In this document: in pieces, positions 47,942-57,115 of the stretch
How the letters are laid out: every line of letters starts with the position of its first letter
Numbering within the stretch: position 1 is the first letter of the stretch
From: Acidobacteriota bacterium
GTDB lineage: Bacteria > Acidobacteriota > Polarisedimenticolia > J045
Direction: 5' to 3'
Length of the DNA: 64,000 bases
NCBI GenBank assembly: GCA_030949985.1
Contig: JAUZRX010000049.1
Location: forward strand, 33,501-97,500
Position numbers and translations under genes: made by a program
Notes under the pieces: generated by a model
Database searches by the model: none
What the model was told of the DNA's origin: nothing
Seen by the model: only the letters and a program-made list of their open reading frames with translations

Positions 47942-50389
47942 TCAGTCACCGACGCCAGTGCTGAAATTCTGCAGAATGCGGGCCATCTCCTCGAGGCGCT
48001 CGGCGATCTTCGCCCCCAGGCTGTCCTTCTCCCAGCGGCCCTCTTCATCGACGCCCCCCAGGGGAACCCCCATCAGCAGCTCCACGAGTTGTTCGACGGT
48101 CTCCACGGCGTAGACGTGGAAGCGTCCCTCCGCGACGTCCTCCACCACCTCGGGGTCGAGTTGCAGGCTCTGGCGGGACGTGGCGGGAATCACCACTCCC
48201 TGGGTTCCGGTCAGTCCCCGCTGACGGCAGACTTTCCAGAAGCCTTCGACCTTCTCGTTGATGCCGCCCACCGCGAGCACGTGGCCGTGCTGATCCACGG
48301 CACCGGTAACGGCCAGATCCTGGCGCAGGGGAACGTCCCCGAGAGAAGAAAGCAGGGCCGCCAGCTCGGCGCTGGAGGCCGAATCGCCCTCCACCCCGCC
48401 GTAGGACTGCTCGAAGCAGACACTGGCCGTGATGGCCAGCGGGTGGCGCTGGGCGAAGCGCGAGCGCAGATAACCGCCGAGGATCAGGGATGCCTTGGTG
48501 TAGATCTCGCCCGAGAGTTCCGCCTCCCGCTCGATGTCGATGATTCCCGAACGTCCCACGGCGGTGGTGGCGGTCACCCGCACGGGATAGCCCAACGTCT
48601 CGAGACTCGTCTCCACCACGGCCAGGGCGTTGACCTGCCCGACCACGGCGCCCTCGGTCTCGAGCAGCAGGAGACCCTCGTCGATGGACTCGAGGATCCG
48701 GCTTGAGAGGAAGCCGGAGCGCTGCCGGCGATCGAGCAGCGTGCGCTCGACATGCTCACGGCGCACCACGTCACTGCCCATCTCCGTCGCGACCAGGGAC
48801 GACTCCCGGGCCAGGTCGGTGAACAGCCGGAGGTGGGAGGCCAACTTGCCCCGTCCGCCCGCCACGCGCACCATGGTCTCGAGAATCCGCGCCACCGCAT
48901 CGGCTCCGTGGGGCAGCAGGTCCTCCTCCTGGATCACGTGGGCCAGGAAGCAGGCGTAGGAAGAGACCACCGGGCGAGACAGCGGCACTCGCTCTTCGAA
49001 CACCGAAACCACCTTGAAGAGCTTGCTGAACTCCTCGTCTTCGGCGGCGGCCAGTTCACGCAGCGCCGGCGTACCGACCAGGATCACCGTGGCGTCGATC
49101 GGGGCGGCTTCGGGAACCAGCGGCGCGGCCCCCTCGGGGGTGTTGCCCGCCACGCTCAGGCGCCCGGTGCGCAGGACCCGCTTGAGCCCGGCCCAGGCCC
49201 CGTCTTCCTGCAGGAGATCGTGGGCGTTGAGCAGCAGGAAGCCCCCGTCGGCCATGTGCATCGCGCCGCCATGGATTCCCGCCAGGTCGGCGCGCACTTC
49301 CCCTTCCGGGCTGCGCTGGACCTCGATGAAACCGAACAGGCGAGCGGCGGTGGGATTCGCCTCCTCGATGATCGGCAGCCCCTTCTGTCCCGTGCGGTCG
49401 ACGATCACGTTGACCCGCAAGGCCGCCAGGGGATCCGGCACGGCGCTTTCGGCGGAGTCCGCCTCGGAGGCCACGTGCTCACCGGCGGCGAAAAGCAGAG
49501 GGAAGACGGCGATCAGGTACTGCCCGACCTGCTGGAGATACTCGTCGAGCTGGGGCCGAAGGCCGGTCGCCAGCGCCAGGGCCGAGCGAATCTCTTCGAG
49601 CACCTCGTCGACCAGGGGGCGGGCGGCGTCCTTGTCGGCCTCGGCCAGGGACTGCTCGAGATCCCTGGAGATGGCCCTGTACTTGGCCGCGGTCTGGGCC
49701 AGCCGGGCCGCCAGGTCGGGATGACGCTCCCGGAGGTGATCGGCCTGCCCCTCCTCGATCTTGCCGTCACGGACCAGGGCCGCCAACTCGTGGAAGGGCA
49801 CCGGCTGCCCGTCTACCAGCGGCGCGATCTCGTGGCGCCGGTAAGGCCCGAGATTGACCTCCACCAGGGCGAAGCCCTCTTCCTTGACCTCGTCCTGGAA
49901 CTCCGACAGCAGGGTGGTCTGCTCTTCGAGGTGATCCTTGGCCACTCCCTCGCGTCGCCGGCGATGATCCCCGGAGGCCCTGAGGGCCGCGACCCCCTGC
50001 CGAAAGCGATCCGCCGCGGTGGCCATGGCCTCCCGCAGCACCCGGCCCTTGCCTGCCGGCAAGCGGATCAGGCGGGGGGCCTTGAGATCTTCGAAGTTCA
50101 TCACGTAGCAGAGATCGTCGGGTACCTCCCCGTTGCCGGCCTCCTGGCGCAGAATGCGGCGCACGGTGCGCGTGCGGCCGCTGCCCGAGGGTCCGGCGAC
50201 GAAAACGTTGTACCCCCGCGAACGGAGCCGGAGAGCCAGGCGAAGGGCCGCCACGGCCCGCGGCTGACCGAAGATCTCTTCGCAGGCGCCGAGGTCCGCG
50301 GTAGTCTCGAAATCCAGCCACTCCCGAGGACACCGCCAGAGCAGTTGATCGACCGCCAACCGGGTTTGCTGCTCGATATGTTCGCCCAA
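47942..50389 (-). CDS. LonB-type ATP-dependent protease (AAA_32 family)
   Basis: An 815-residue protease of the LonB/AAA_32 type found beside Lon in many bacteria. The N-terminal third has a nucleotide loop GPSGSGRTRTVRRIL with arginine in place of the usual lysine. A long coiled-coil-like insertion follows (about 180-260). The AAA core contains ADGGFLLLNAHDLLQEDGAW. The C-terminal Lon protease domain has the dyad S670 (EGDSASSAELAALLSS) and K713 (GGINEKVEGFWKVC). Cytoplasmic; substrates unknown. It precedes a gene on the opposite strand by 115 bases. Confidence 0.93.
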   Translation of the reverse strand: MGEHIEQQTRLAVDQLLWRCPREWLDFETTADLGACEEIFGQPRAVAALRLALRLRSRGYNVFVAGPSGSGRTRTVRRILRQEAGNGEVPDDLCYVMNFEDLKAPRLIRLPAGKGRVLREAMATAADRFRQGVAALRASGDHRRRREGVAKDHLEEQTTLLSEFQDEVKEEGFALVEVNLGPYRRHEIAPLVDGQPVPFHELAALVRDGKIEEGQADHLRERHPDLAARLAQTAAKYRAISRDLEQSLAEADKDAARPLVDEVLEEIRSALALATGLRPQLDEYLQQVGQYLIAVFPLLFAAGEHVASEADSAESAVPDPLAALRVNVIVDRTGQKGLPIIEEANPTAARLFGFIEVQRSPEGEVRADLAGIHGGAMHMADGGFLLLNAHDLLQEDGAWAGLKRVLRTGRLSVAGNTPEGAAPLVPEAAPIDATVILVGTPALRELAAAEDEEFSKLFKVVSVFEERVPLSRPVVSSYACFLAHVIQEEDLLPHGADAVARILETMVRVAGGRGKLASHLRLFTDLARESSLVATEMGSDVVRREHVERTLLDRRQRSGFLSSRILESIDEGLLLLETEGAVVGQVNALAVVETSLETLGYPVRVTATTAVGRSGIIDIEREAELSGEIYTKASLILGGYLRSRFAQRHPLAITASVCFEQSYGGVEGDSASSAELAALLSSLGDVPLRQDLAVTGAVDQHGHVLAVGGINEKVEGFWKVCRQRGLTGTQGVVIPATSRQSLQLDPEVVEDVAEGRFHVYAVETVEQLVELLMGVPLGGVDEEGRWEKDSLGAKIAERLEEMARILQNFSTGVGD

Positions 50390-50504
50390 GACTCACCTCC
50401 GGGGGGTATGCCCCGGTGGATGCTACCGCCTCTGCCCGGACCGCGCCCACCCCGCCGGAGGTGGACAGGCCTCCCGGACGTGCGAGGATAAGCGAAAGAC
50501 CCCT

Positions 50505-51746
50505 ATGTGTGGAAAACCCATGATCCCCTTCCCGCCCCGCTGCCTTCGGTCCCTGCCCCGGGCACGCGGGTGGCTCGCGCTGATCGCCACGAGCCTCTCG
50601 CTGGTCCCCGCGGGCGCCCAGGTCCTCGGGGAGGAGGAACGCATCGTCGTCCTGCGCCCCCGGCCGACCGATCTGATGCTCGGCCCTTCGGTGGTTTCCC
50701 TGCTGCCCATGGGTGTCGACGATGCGGCCGTCGAGCAGATCGAGATCCGCCTCGACGGCGAGATCATGGGAGTGCTGCGTCAGCCGCCCTGGCGGCTGAC
50801 CATCGACGCCGGAGAACGACTCGGCCCGCGAACCCTCGAGGTGATCGCCCGACTGAAGGGGGACCGGCAGCTGACGACCACGGTCGACCTGCGGCCGGCG
50901 GGGGTGGGCACCGTGGACGTGCGGCTGGTGGACCTGGCGGTCACCGTCGTCGACGCCAAGGGCAAGACCGTCACCGGACTCGAGGAGGACGATTTCCGGA
51001 TCTTCGACGGGGGCCGGGAAGTGACCATCGACCGCTGGGGGGACAAACCGACGGCCCTGGCCGTGGCCCTGGTGCTCGACGCTTCCCTGAGCATGCGGCC
51101 CAAGCTCCGGGAGGTGCAAAAGGCCGCGCAGGCCTTCGTCGCCGCCCTCGCCCCACGCGACCGGGTCAGCGTCGTGGCCTTCAACGAGAGCAGCCGCATC
51201 ATCACGCCCCTCGATGCCGACCGGCGAGCCAGTATCGAGGCCATCGAAGGGCTCGAGGCCCGGGGCGGCACGGCGCTCTACGACGCCCTCTTCGACGCCG
51301 GGAAGGCGCTCCAGGCGGCGGGATCCCGGGCCCGCAAGGTGGCGGTGATCCTCTCCGACGGTCGGGACGAGGCGGCTTCGGGGCTCGAGCCGGGATCGTT
51401 CCATACTCTCCGGGAGGCCGTGCGCAAGGCCCATGACAGCGACCTGGTGGTCTTCACCATCGGCCTGGGAGCCGACCTCGACGAGCAGGATTTCAGCGGC
51501 CGCATGACCCATGCCGAAGCCTTGACCCGCATGGCCACCAGCACCGGAGGCCGCTTCTTCAAGCTGCGGCGGCTCGGACGGCTGGGGCGAGTCTACCGGG
51601 ACATTCTCGAAGAACTGCGTCACCAGTACTCGATCGCCTACAAGCCGCCGCCGCCGCGCCCCGGCGAGACGTGGCGCTCGATCGAGGTGCGAGTCGGCCG
51701 ACCGGGCCTCACCGTCCGCACCCGTGAGGGCTATTTCGTCCACTGA
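50505..51746 (+). CDS. Secreted VWFA-related protein (acidobacterial type)
   Basis: A 413-residue exported protein. A signal peptide precedes VVLRPRPTDLMLGPSVVSLL. The von Willebrand A domain spans about 160-380: LAVTVVDAKGKTVTGLEEDD (the entry to the type described in Acidobacteriota), MIDAS residues LVLDASLSMRPKL, GGTALYDALFDAGKA and VILSDGRDE, then YSIAYKPPPPRPGE and the end VRTREGYFVH. Two ATG starts are possible, 50505 and 50520. The second sits after GGAAAACCC. A metal-dependent protein interaction role is likely. It is a strong taxonomic hint. Single gene. Confidence 0.88.
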   Translation: MCGKPMIPFPPRCLRSLPRARGWLALIATSLSLVPAGAQVLGEEERIVVLRPRPTDLMLGPSVVSLLPMGVDDAAVEQIEIRLDGEIMGVLRQPPWRLTIDAGERLGPRTLEVIARLKGDRQLTTTVDLRPAGVGTVDVRLVDLAVTVVDAKGKTVTGLEEDDFRIFDGGREVTIDRWGDKPTALAVALVLDASLSMRPKLREVQKAAQAFVAALAPRDRVSVVAFNESSRIITPLDADRRASIEAIEGLEARGGTALYDALFDAGKALQAAGSRARKVAVILSDGRDEAASGLEPGSFHTLREAVRKAHDSDLVVFTIGLGADLDEQDFSGRMTHAEALTRMATSTGGRFFKLRRLGRLGRVYRDILEELRHQYSIAYKPPPPRPGETWRSIEVRVGRPGLTVRTREGYFVH

Positions 51747-51807
51747 CCCCAATCATGAGGGTGACGACTCGCTGGTTCATGGGACGTGCGGGCCCTCGAT
51801 CGCCCGC

Positions 51808-52560
51808 TCAGAGCCCCTCGAGGGTCGTATCGCCCAAGCCCTTGCGATTGAACGGCCAGAGTCTCCGCCAGCGACGATAGGCCCGGAGGAAGCGACGATC
51901 CTCGTCGCTCAGTGTCCTGGGACCGAGTTCCAGCTTCCACTTCAGGAAGGCGGACCGGTCGACCTGGCGCAGCAGGCCGAAAAGAAGGCGATGCCGGAGG
52001 GTGGCCGGCGGCAGCCGAACGGCCGCCGCCCAGTCCAGCAGCACGAGACGCCGCCCCTCGGTGTCGAAGAGCAGATTGTCCCGCCCCCGCAGGTCGTTGT
52101 GGGTCACTCCCCGCTGATGGAGCCGCTCCAGGTTTTCACGAAGCTGCTGGAGGGTCGGCCGGGACCAGGGTCCCGGCCCGCGTCGGCAGGGGAGAATGCC
52201 CGGGACGTATTCCAGCACGAGCACCAGGGGGTGGGGCGTGCCCAGCAAGCGCGGCACGAAGTCCAGATCCTCGAGCAGGCGCAGGAAAGCGCGCTCCCGG
52301 CGAACCTGCACCCAGCCCCACCAGCGACCGGGCCAGGGCTTGCGCCGAAAGTCCTTGACCACCACCAGGCGCCCCGCGTGGTCTTTGGCCAGCCAGAGAT
52401 CGGCCTTCAGCGCCCTCCCGCAGACCAAGTCCCCCTGGCGCCCCGCGTGCAGTTCCTTCAGGTCGACCCCGGCGACGCCACGCCCCCCCCGCCGGACAGG
52501 TCCTCCACCCGCGCCGAGGGCATCCCGCCCGACTTCCGAGGAGCATGCCCCATCTTTCAC
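51808..52560 (-). CDS. Kinase-like protein (RIO/KdkA group)
   Basis: A 250-residue protein with a eukaryotic-type kinase-like fold. GRLVVVKDFRRKPW carries the ATP lysine, VLVLEYVPG the hinge, HNDLRGRDNLLFD the catalytic loop with D and N, and VLLDWAAAVRLPP takes the place of the DFG metal motif. The style matches small phosphotransferases such as KdkA/WaaP for lipopolysaccharide heptose or Kdo. Protein kinase activity is equally possible. The GTG at 52560 follows GGAGGG. Divergent from the neighbouring BNR gene's downstream end; not obviously in an operon. Confidence 0.7.
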   Translation of the reverse strand: MKDGACSSEVGRDALGAGGGPVRRGGRGVAGVDLKELHAGRQGDLVCGRALKADLWLAKDHAGRLVVVKDFRRKPWPGRWWGWVQVRRERAFLRLLEDLDFVPRLLGTPHPLVLVLEYVPGILPCRRGPGPWSRPTLQQLRENLERLHQRGVTHNDLRGRDNLLFDTEGRRLVLLDWAAAVRLPPATLRHRLLFGLLRQVDRSAFLKWKLELGPRTLSDEDRRFLRAYRRWRRLWPFNRKGLGDTTLEGL

Positions 52561-52661
52561 TCTGGACTCCCTCCATCGCTCCCGCGGGAGGATGGCGCCC
52601 GACCCGCGCAGGCCGGACCTCCGCCGCATTCTACCCGGTGAACCTCGGCGGCACGCGCCGA

Positions 52662-55600
52662 TCAGGGGCAGGCGGCCTCGCGGGGCCGCCCGCAGGCCCC
52701 GGCGGCATGGGGCCGGCTCAGGCCGGCGCCGTCGCGCCCCAGGCCGCCCTGGCGCCCCCCCTCGTTGGCCGCCAGCAGGAAGAAGCGGTTGCCCGGCGCC
52801 GGTGTAAAGGCGTCGGGCGACAGACGGTCGCAGCGCCCGGCCACCGGCGCGGTGTCCAGCAGACCGTCGGAGGCGAGGAGGTCGAGATCGCCCGACTCGA
52901 CGGAGTAGGTCTGGCCGGGCAGCTCCGCCAGATTGCAGGAGTCGTCCCAACGGGCCTGGATGTCACCACCGGCGAGCTTCTCGAAGAGCGCCGAAGCGGG
53001 CACTTCGCCCGGCCAGAGAGTGACCTGGCAGACGGGCGGCCCCTGCTTTTCGGACTCCACGGTGACCTGGTCGATCCACCAGCCATCGCCCGAGTCCGGA
53101 GCGTTGTCCGAACCGAAGACGAAAGCCAGGTAGACCTTGCTGCCGATGTACGGGCTCAGGTCGAAGGTACTGGTCACCCACCCTCCCGAATCGCCCATGA
53201 AGGCCTCCTTGCCTTCCAACCCGTTGCAGCGATTGACTTCGATGTCTCCGTCATAGCCGCCATCGGGTACCAGGGGCTCGTAGACGTCCTGCCCGTCCGG
53301 GCTGGCATCGATCACCACCTCGCCCCCGTCACGCGGGGAGGTCGTCTGGTAGCGATGGACCACCGTGAGGGTGGCGCTGCGGGCGTCGGCGGGAATATCG
53401 ATGCCCGCCCCGCCGGTCGAGTCCCGCCCGCCGAGGTAGAGCCAGGCGTAGTTCACCTTCCCGTAGGGGGAGCCCGGACCGCTCCCGCAGAGCCAGCTCT
53501 GACCATGCTGCGCGTCCAGACTGTCGACGTGCCACTGGTCCTGATAGGTCAGGCGGCAATTCCAGAAGCCGGGATCGATGGCCTCGTGGCTCCAGTCGCC
53601 GGTGGGCTGAGGATCCTGGTCGTCGTCGAAATGGGTGGTGATCACGGGCTCCTGGAAATGATCGACCACCGTCACCCGGAAGGCGGCGAGCTGATCGGCA
53701 TAACTTCCTGGACCGTTGGTCGAAGTGATCTCCAGCAGGTCGAAGACGATCTCTTCGCCACAGGGGAAATCCGGCTCGACCAGGAAGCTGTAACGGGAGA
53801 CGGCCGCCCCGGTCTGCCCGCCGGCGATGTCACCATAAGATTGCGCCACCGGCTCGAGCACCGTGACGCCGGGAGTCGTGGTGCCCAGTCGGGCCCGGAC
53901 TCCCAGCGCGACGTCGCTGCCCACGTTGCGCAGACGGGGACGCACCTCCCAGGTCTCCCCCGGTTCGACGGAACCGTCGCCGTCGCCGTCCACCTCGACC
54001 AGGGGCAGCTCGATGGAATCGAAGAGCAGGATCGGCCCCAGGGGCTCGACGGTGATCTGCCAGGCCCCGCGACCGTAGGTGCCGGCGGTGATCAGATCGA
54101 GGGATTGGTTGTACTTCAGATCGTCGATCACCAGGCCCTCGGGCATGCCGTTCATCCATGGCTGAAAGGTGGCGCCCGCGTCGACACTCTTGAATACGCC
54201 TGTGTCGGTACCCACGTAGACCTGACTGTCGGTGAGCATCAGCACCGTGTTGGCCGGAACATTGGGCAATCCGTCGCCCAGGGCGACCCAACCCCGCCCC
54301 GCCTTCCACTCCCAAAGATGCGCGGTGTGGAATCCGCTGACCACGGCCAGCGCCCGGTCGGGGTCGAGGGGATCTCCCGCCACATCCTGGATCGAGCGGG
54401 AAGGCAAGCCCGCGGAGAGGTCTTCCCATCGGCCTCCCGCGTCGACGCTGCGCCAGACCTGTCCATCGGTCGTCGAGGCGAAGACGACCTCGGGAAAGTA
54501 ACGGTTGACGTCGAGGGCGACGATGTTGCCCGTACCGGTGGTCAAATCCCCCGAAACCGGGGTCCAGTTGTCGCCATGGTCGGTGGTTTTGTAGACCCGG
54601 TGGGTCCCCAGGTAGAGAATGTTGGGAGTCACCGGATCGAGCACGTAGGGCGTGACCCAGTTGATCCGATCTCCGCCGACAAACCCGTTGGAAGCGCGGG
54701 TGATACCGTGGAACGACCCGAGGATGCCGGTTTCCGAACGACTGACATTGGGGTAGCCGCCGGACGGATAGGACGCGATGAAGTTGTAGTCGGGATCGAC
54801 CGGATCGACGTGACAGACGAAGCCATCACCGGTGACCGCCTGCAGGTCCCAGACGTTGTCCGCGGTCCGCGCCAGGGAGCTGTTGTCCTGGGCGCCCCCG
54901 CAGATGACGCCGCCGTCGTCGGGATGCACTCCCACGGCATAGAACTGCGTCATATTCATGTTGCCGTTGCGGTTGAGGAAGGTATCGCCGTTGTCCGTGG
55001 TCTTCCACACGCCGCCGTCGCAGCCGACCCAGAAAGTACCTGGACTGTCCGGATCCATCAGCAAGAAATGGGTATCCTGGTGCACCTTCTGAGACGATCC
55101 CCATGCGTTGCTCAGGTCGGTCCACGAGGCACCGCCGTCGAGGGAACGAAAGACGTGGACAGTGCCGCGGATGACCGTGTTCGGATCGTCGGGGGCCACG
55201 GCGAGGGTCATGTTGTACCAGCACTGCCCGTCGCAAGCCTCGGAGCCGTCACTCTGCAACGTCCAGCTCGCCCCGCCATCGGTGGTGCGCCAGAACTCCG
55301 CGCTTCCACCGGATCCCGCAGCGAACAGGGCGTAGACCGTGTTGCCGTCGGAAGGCGCGACGGCCAGTTCGGTCCGTCCCGTGTCGCTGGAGGGCAAACC
55401 GGAGGCCGTCTGCTGGACCCAGGTGACGGCGTCGTCGGTGGATTTGTAGAGGCCCTGGTTCGTCGCAGCCCACCAGGTATCACGGACCTGGGGATCCTGC
55501 TGAATCTCGTAGACACTCACCCCGCCGAGTCGACGACTCCAGTGCAGGCCCGCGTCGTCGCTGGTGTAGATCCCGCTGTAGAGGGAGGAGCCGTTGACAC

Positions 55601-56354
55601 AACCGCGATGTCGGCCTCCCGTCACGATATGGCTCGAATCCCGGGGATCGACCACGATACTGGCGAAAGAGGAAATGTCCTCGAGGGTCTGCCCCCCGCT
55701 GCCGTTGCGGGTCTCCCAGGTCAGGCCTCCATCGGCGCTGTAGAGCATGCCGATGCCGAAGTAGCTCTCGCAACCGGCGGTATTCTCACCGGTGCCGACC
55801 CAGAGCACCGAGGGATCGTTGGGGTCCAGGGCCACGGCTCCCACCGTGTGGGTTCCGGCGGAGTCGAGCAGTTGCTGCCAGCTCAGGCCGTCATTGGTGG
55901 TTTTCCACAATCCGCCGGAAGCGGCGCCGGCATAGAGGGTCCCCGCGGCCCAATCCGCCGCCAGGGCGGGTACGCGACCGGCCACATCGCCGAAGGCCCA
56001 GCCCCCGAAACGGGACGGTGAAGGCCCCATCGATGTCCAGAAGTTCTGCGCCGCGGCCGCCCCCCGGGCCTGCTCGGCCCGGTACCGGGCGATCGCCTTG
56101 CGGGTCTCTTCCACCGCCAGCCGCCGATAGCGGGCCATCTCTTCGCTGGAAGCCGTTCCTGCCCGCCGAGGCCCGAAAAACCACTCTTCCCGGCGCAGAA
56201 TCTGCTCTTCCTCGCCGAGGCGCAGATCGACGATGCGGGGGCCTTTCTCGTGAGCGGGAGCCGCACTCTGGGCGGCAGCCGGTCCAGCCGGCAGGACGGC
56301 GAGCAGGGCTCCGAGACACAGTACCGTGGTCGGGGTGGGGCGGCGCAGGGACAT
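52662..56354 (-). CDS. Large secreted BNR/sortilin-like repeat protein
   Basis: A 1,230-residue exported protein. After a signal peptide (MSLRRPTPTTVLCLGALLAV) a lead region with RYRAEQARGAAAAQ precedes a long beta-propeller series of Asp-box repeats (ADGGLTWETRN, STDDAVTWVQQ, TDGGASWTLQS, DNGDTFLN, SVDAGGRWEDLSAG), as in VPS10/sortilin and many sialidase-like folds. The later half has beta-sandwich domains (GDGDGSVEPGETWEVRP, VVHRYQTTSPRDGGEVVID) and ends in a polar, short tail. The ATG follows GGAG at 6 bases. Function is probably glycan or protein binding outside the cell. Catalytic residues were not identified. Confidence 0.8.
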   Translation of the reverse strand: MSLRRPTPTTVLCLGALLAVLPAGPAAAQSAAPAHEKGPRIVDLRLGEEEQILRREEWFFGPRRAGTASSEEMARYRRLAVEETRKAIARYRAEQARGAAAAQNFWTSMGPSPSRFGGWAFGDVAGRVPALAADWAAGTLYAGAASGGLWKTTNDGLSWQQLLDSAGTHTVGAVALDPNDPSVLWVGTGENTAGCESYFGIGMLYSADGGLTWETRNGSGGQTLEDISSFASIVVDPRDSSHIVTGGRHRGCVNGSSLYSGIYTSDDAGLHWSRRLGGVSVYEIQQDPQVRDTWWAATNQGLYKSTDDAVTWVQQTASGLPSSDTGRTELAVAPSDGNTVYALFAAGSGGSAEFWRTTDGGASWTLQSDGSEACDGQCWYNMTLAVAPDDPNTVIRGTVHVFRSLDGGASWTDLSNAWGSSQKVHQDTHFLLMDPDSPGTFWVGCDGGVWKTTDNGDTFLNRNGNMNMTQFYAVGVHPDDGGVICGGAQDNSSLARTADNVWDLQAVTGDGFVCHVDPVDPDYNFIASYPSGGYPNVSRSETGILGSFHGITRASNGFVGGDRINWVTPYVLDPVTPNILYLGTHRVYKTTDHGDNWTPVSGDLTTGTGNIVALDVNRYFPEVVFASTTDGQVWRSVDAGGRWEDLSAGLPSRSIQDVAGDPLDPDRALAVVSGFHTAHLWEWKAGRGWVALGDGLPNVPANTVLMLTDSQVYVGTDTGVFKSVDAGATFQPWMNGMPEGLVIDDLKYNQSLDLITAGTYGRGAWQITVEPLGPILLFDSIELPLVEVDGDGDGSVEPGETWEVRPRLRNVGSDVALGVRARLGTTTPGVTVLEPVAQSYGDIAGGQTGAAVSRYSFLVEPDFPCGEEIVFDLLEITSTNGPGSYADQLAAFRVTVVDHFQEPVITTHFDDDQDPQPTGDWSHEAIDPGFWNCRLTYQDQWHVDSLDAQHGQSWLCGSGPGSPYGKVNYAWLYLGGRDSTGGAGIDIPADARSATLTVVHRYQTTSPRDGGEVVIDASPDGQDVYEPLVPDGGYDGDIEVNRCNGLEGKEAFMGDSGGWVTSTFDLSPYIGSKVYLAFVFGSDNAPDSGDGWWIDQVTVESEKQGPPVCQVTLWPGEVPASALFEKLAGGDIQARWDDSCNLAELPGQTYSVESGDLDLLASDGLLDTAPVAGRCDRLSPDAFTPAPGNRFFLLAANEGGRQGGLGRDGAGLSRPHAAGACGRPREAACP

Positions 56355-56542
56355 GGGGGGCTCCAGAAAGAGGGGGGGCATGCCGACCGCGATCCGGCCG
56401 CATCCAGTGCTCACCAGGTACGCCCAAGCCCTCTCCTGCGCAACCCCCCTTGGAGGTCGAGGCCGGGGGCGCTAATCTGGCGGGCCCCGGTGACGCCCCG
56501 GGCGACCCACGACGCGTGAACCCCATCCCAGGAGATGAACGG

Positions 56543-57115
56543 GTGAACCAGCGATCCGCAGCCGAATGGACCCGGCTCGCCCTGCTCTACAGTCTGCTGG
56601 CCGCGCTGGCCGCCTTCTCCCGTCCGCGACCGGCGGAACTGTTCGCGGGGACCGTGCTGGTGGCGCTGGGCGAGGGCCTGCGCTGCTGGGCCGCCGGTCA
56701 CCTGGTCAAGACCCGGCAACTGGTCACGACCGGCCCCTATCGCTACACGCGCAACCCACTCTACCTGGGAAGGCTGCTGATCTTCACCGGCCTGGCCATC
56801 ATGGCCCGGCTGCCCTGGCTGCTGAACGGAGCCGTGCTGGTGGCGGGTTGGGCCGTGTTTTTCGGCTACTACCTGCCGCGCAAGGAACGCATCGAGCCCG
56901 CCCGTCTCCGGGACCGTCACGGCGGGCTCTACGAGCGCTACGCCGATGCCGTACCGGCCCTCTTCCCCCGTCTGCGCCCCTATCCCGTGGAAGCGGGAAA
57001 ATGGCGGCTTTCCCGCTGGCAGAAGAACCGCGAAGGGCTGACCGCCCTGGGTCTGCTCCTGCTAGTCCTGCTCTTCGCTCTGCGAACCTGGGGAGCCCCC
57101 CGTGGCGGGGGGTGA
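56543..57115 (+). CDS. Isoprenylcysteine methyltransferase-family membrane protein
   Basis: A 190-residue multi-pass protein of the ICMT/PEMT type. The signatures are GLRCWAAGHLVKTRQLVTTG, PYRYTRNPLYLGRLLI and the C-terminal YYLPRKERIEPARLRDRHGG with YERYADAVPALFPRL. Members methylate isoprenoid or lipid carboxylates or phospholipids. The substrate here is unknown. The GTG at 56543 follows GGAGA by 7 bases. The last 54 bases overlap the tail-to-tail msbA-like gene on the other strand, so both C-termini share DNA. Confidence 0.85.
   Translation: MNQRSAAEWTRLALLYSLLAALAAFSRPRPAELFAGTVLVALGEGLRCWAAGHLVKTRQLVTTGPYRYTRNPLYLGRLLIFTGLAIMARLPWLLNGAVLVAGWAVFFGYYLPRKERIEPARLRDRHGGLYERYADAVPALFPRLRPYPVEAGKWRLSRWQKNREGLTALGLLLLVLLFALRTWGAPRGGG

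Noticed and set aside
50394..50463. CACCTCCGG...CCGGAGGTG inverted repeat upstream of the LonB-type gene
   Set aside because: One arm is simply the ribosome-binding site of the protease gene, and the spacing is long. It is probably coincidental in this G/C-rich gap.
52545..56021. A plus-strand open frame of about 1,150 codons
   Set aside because: It is the antisense shadow of the BNR-repeat protein, which has a signal peptide, Asp-box repeats and a ribosome site.
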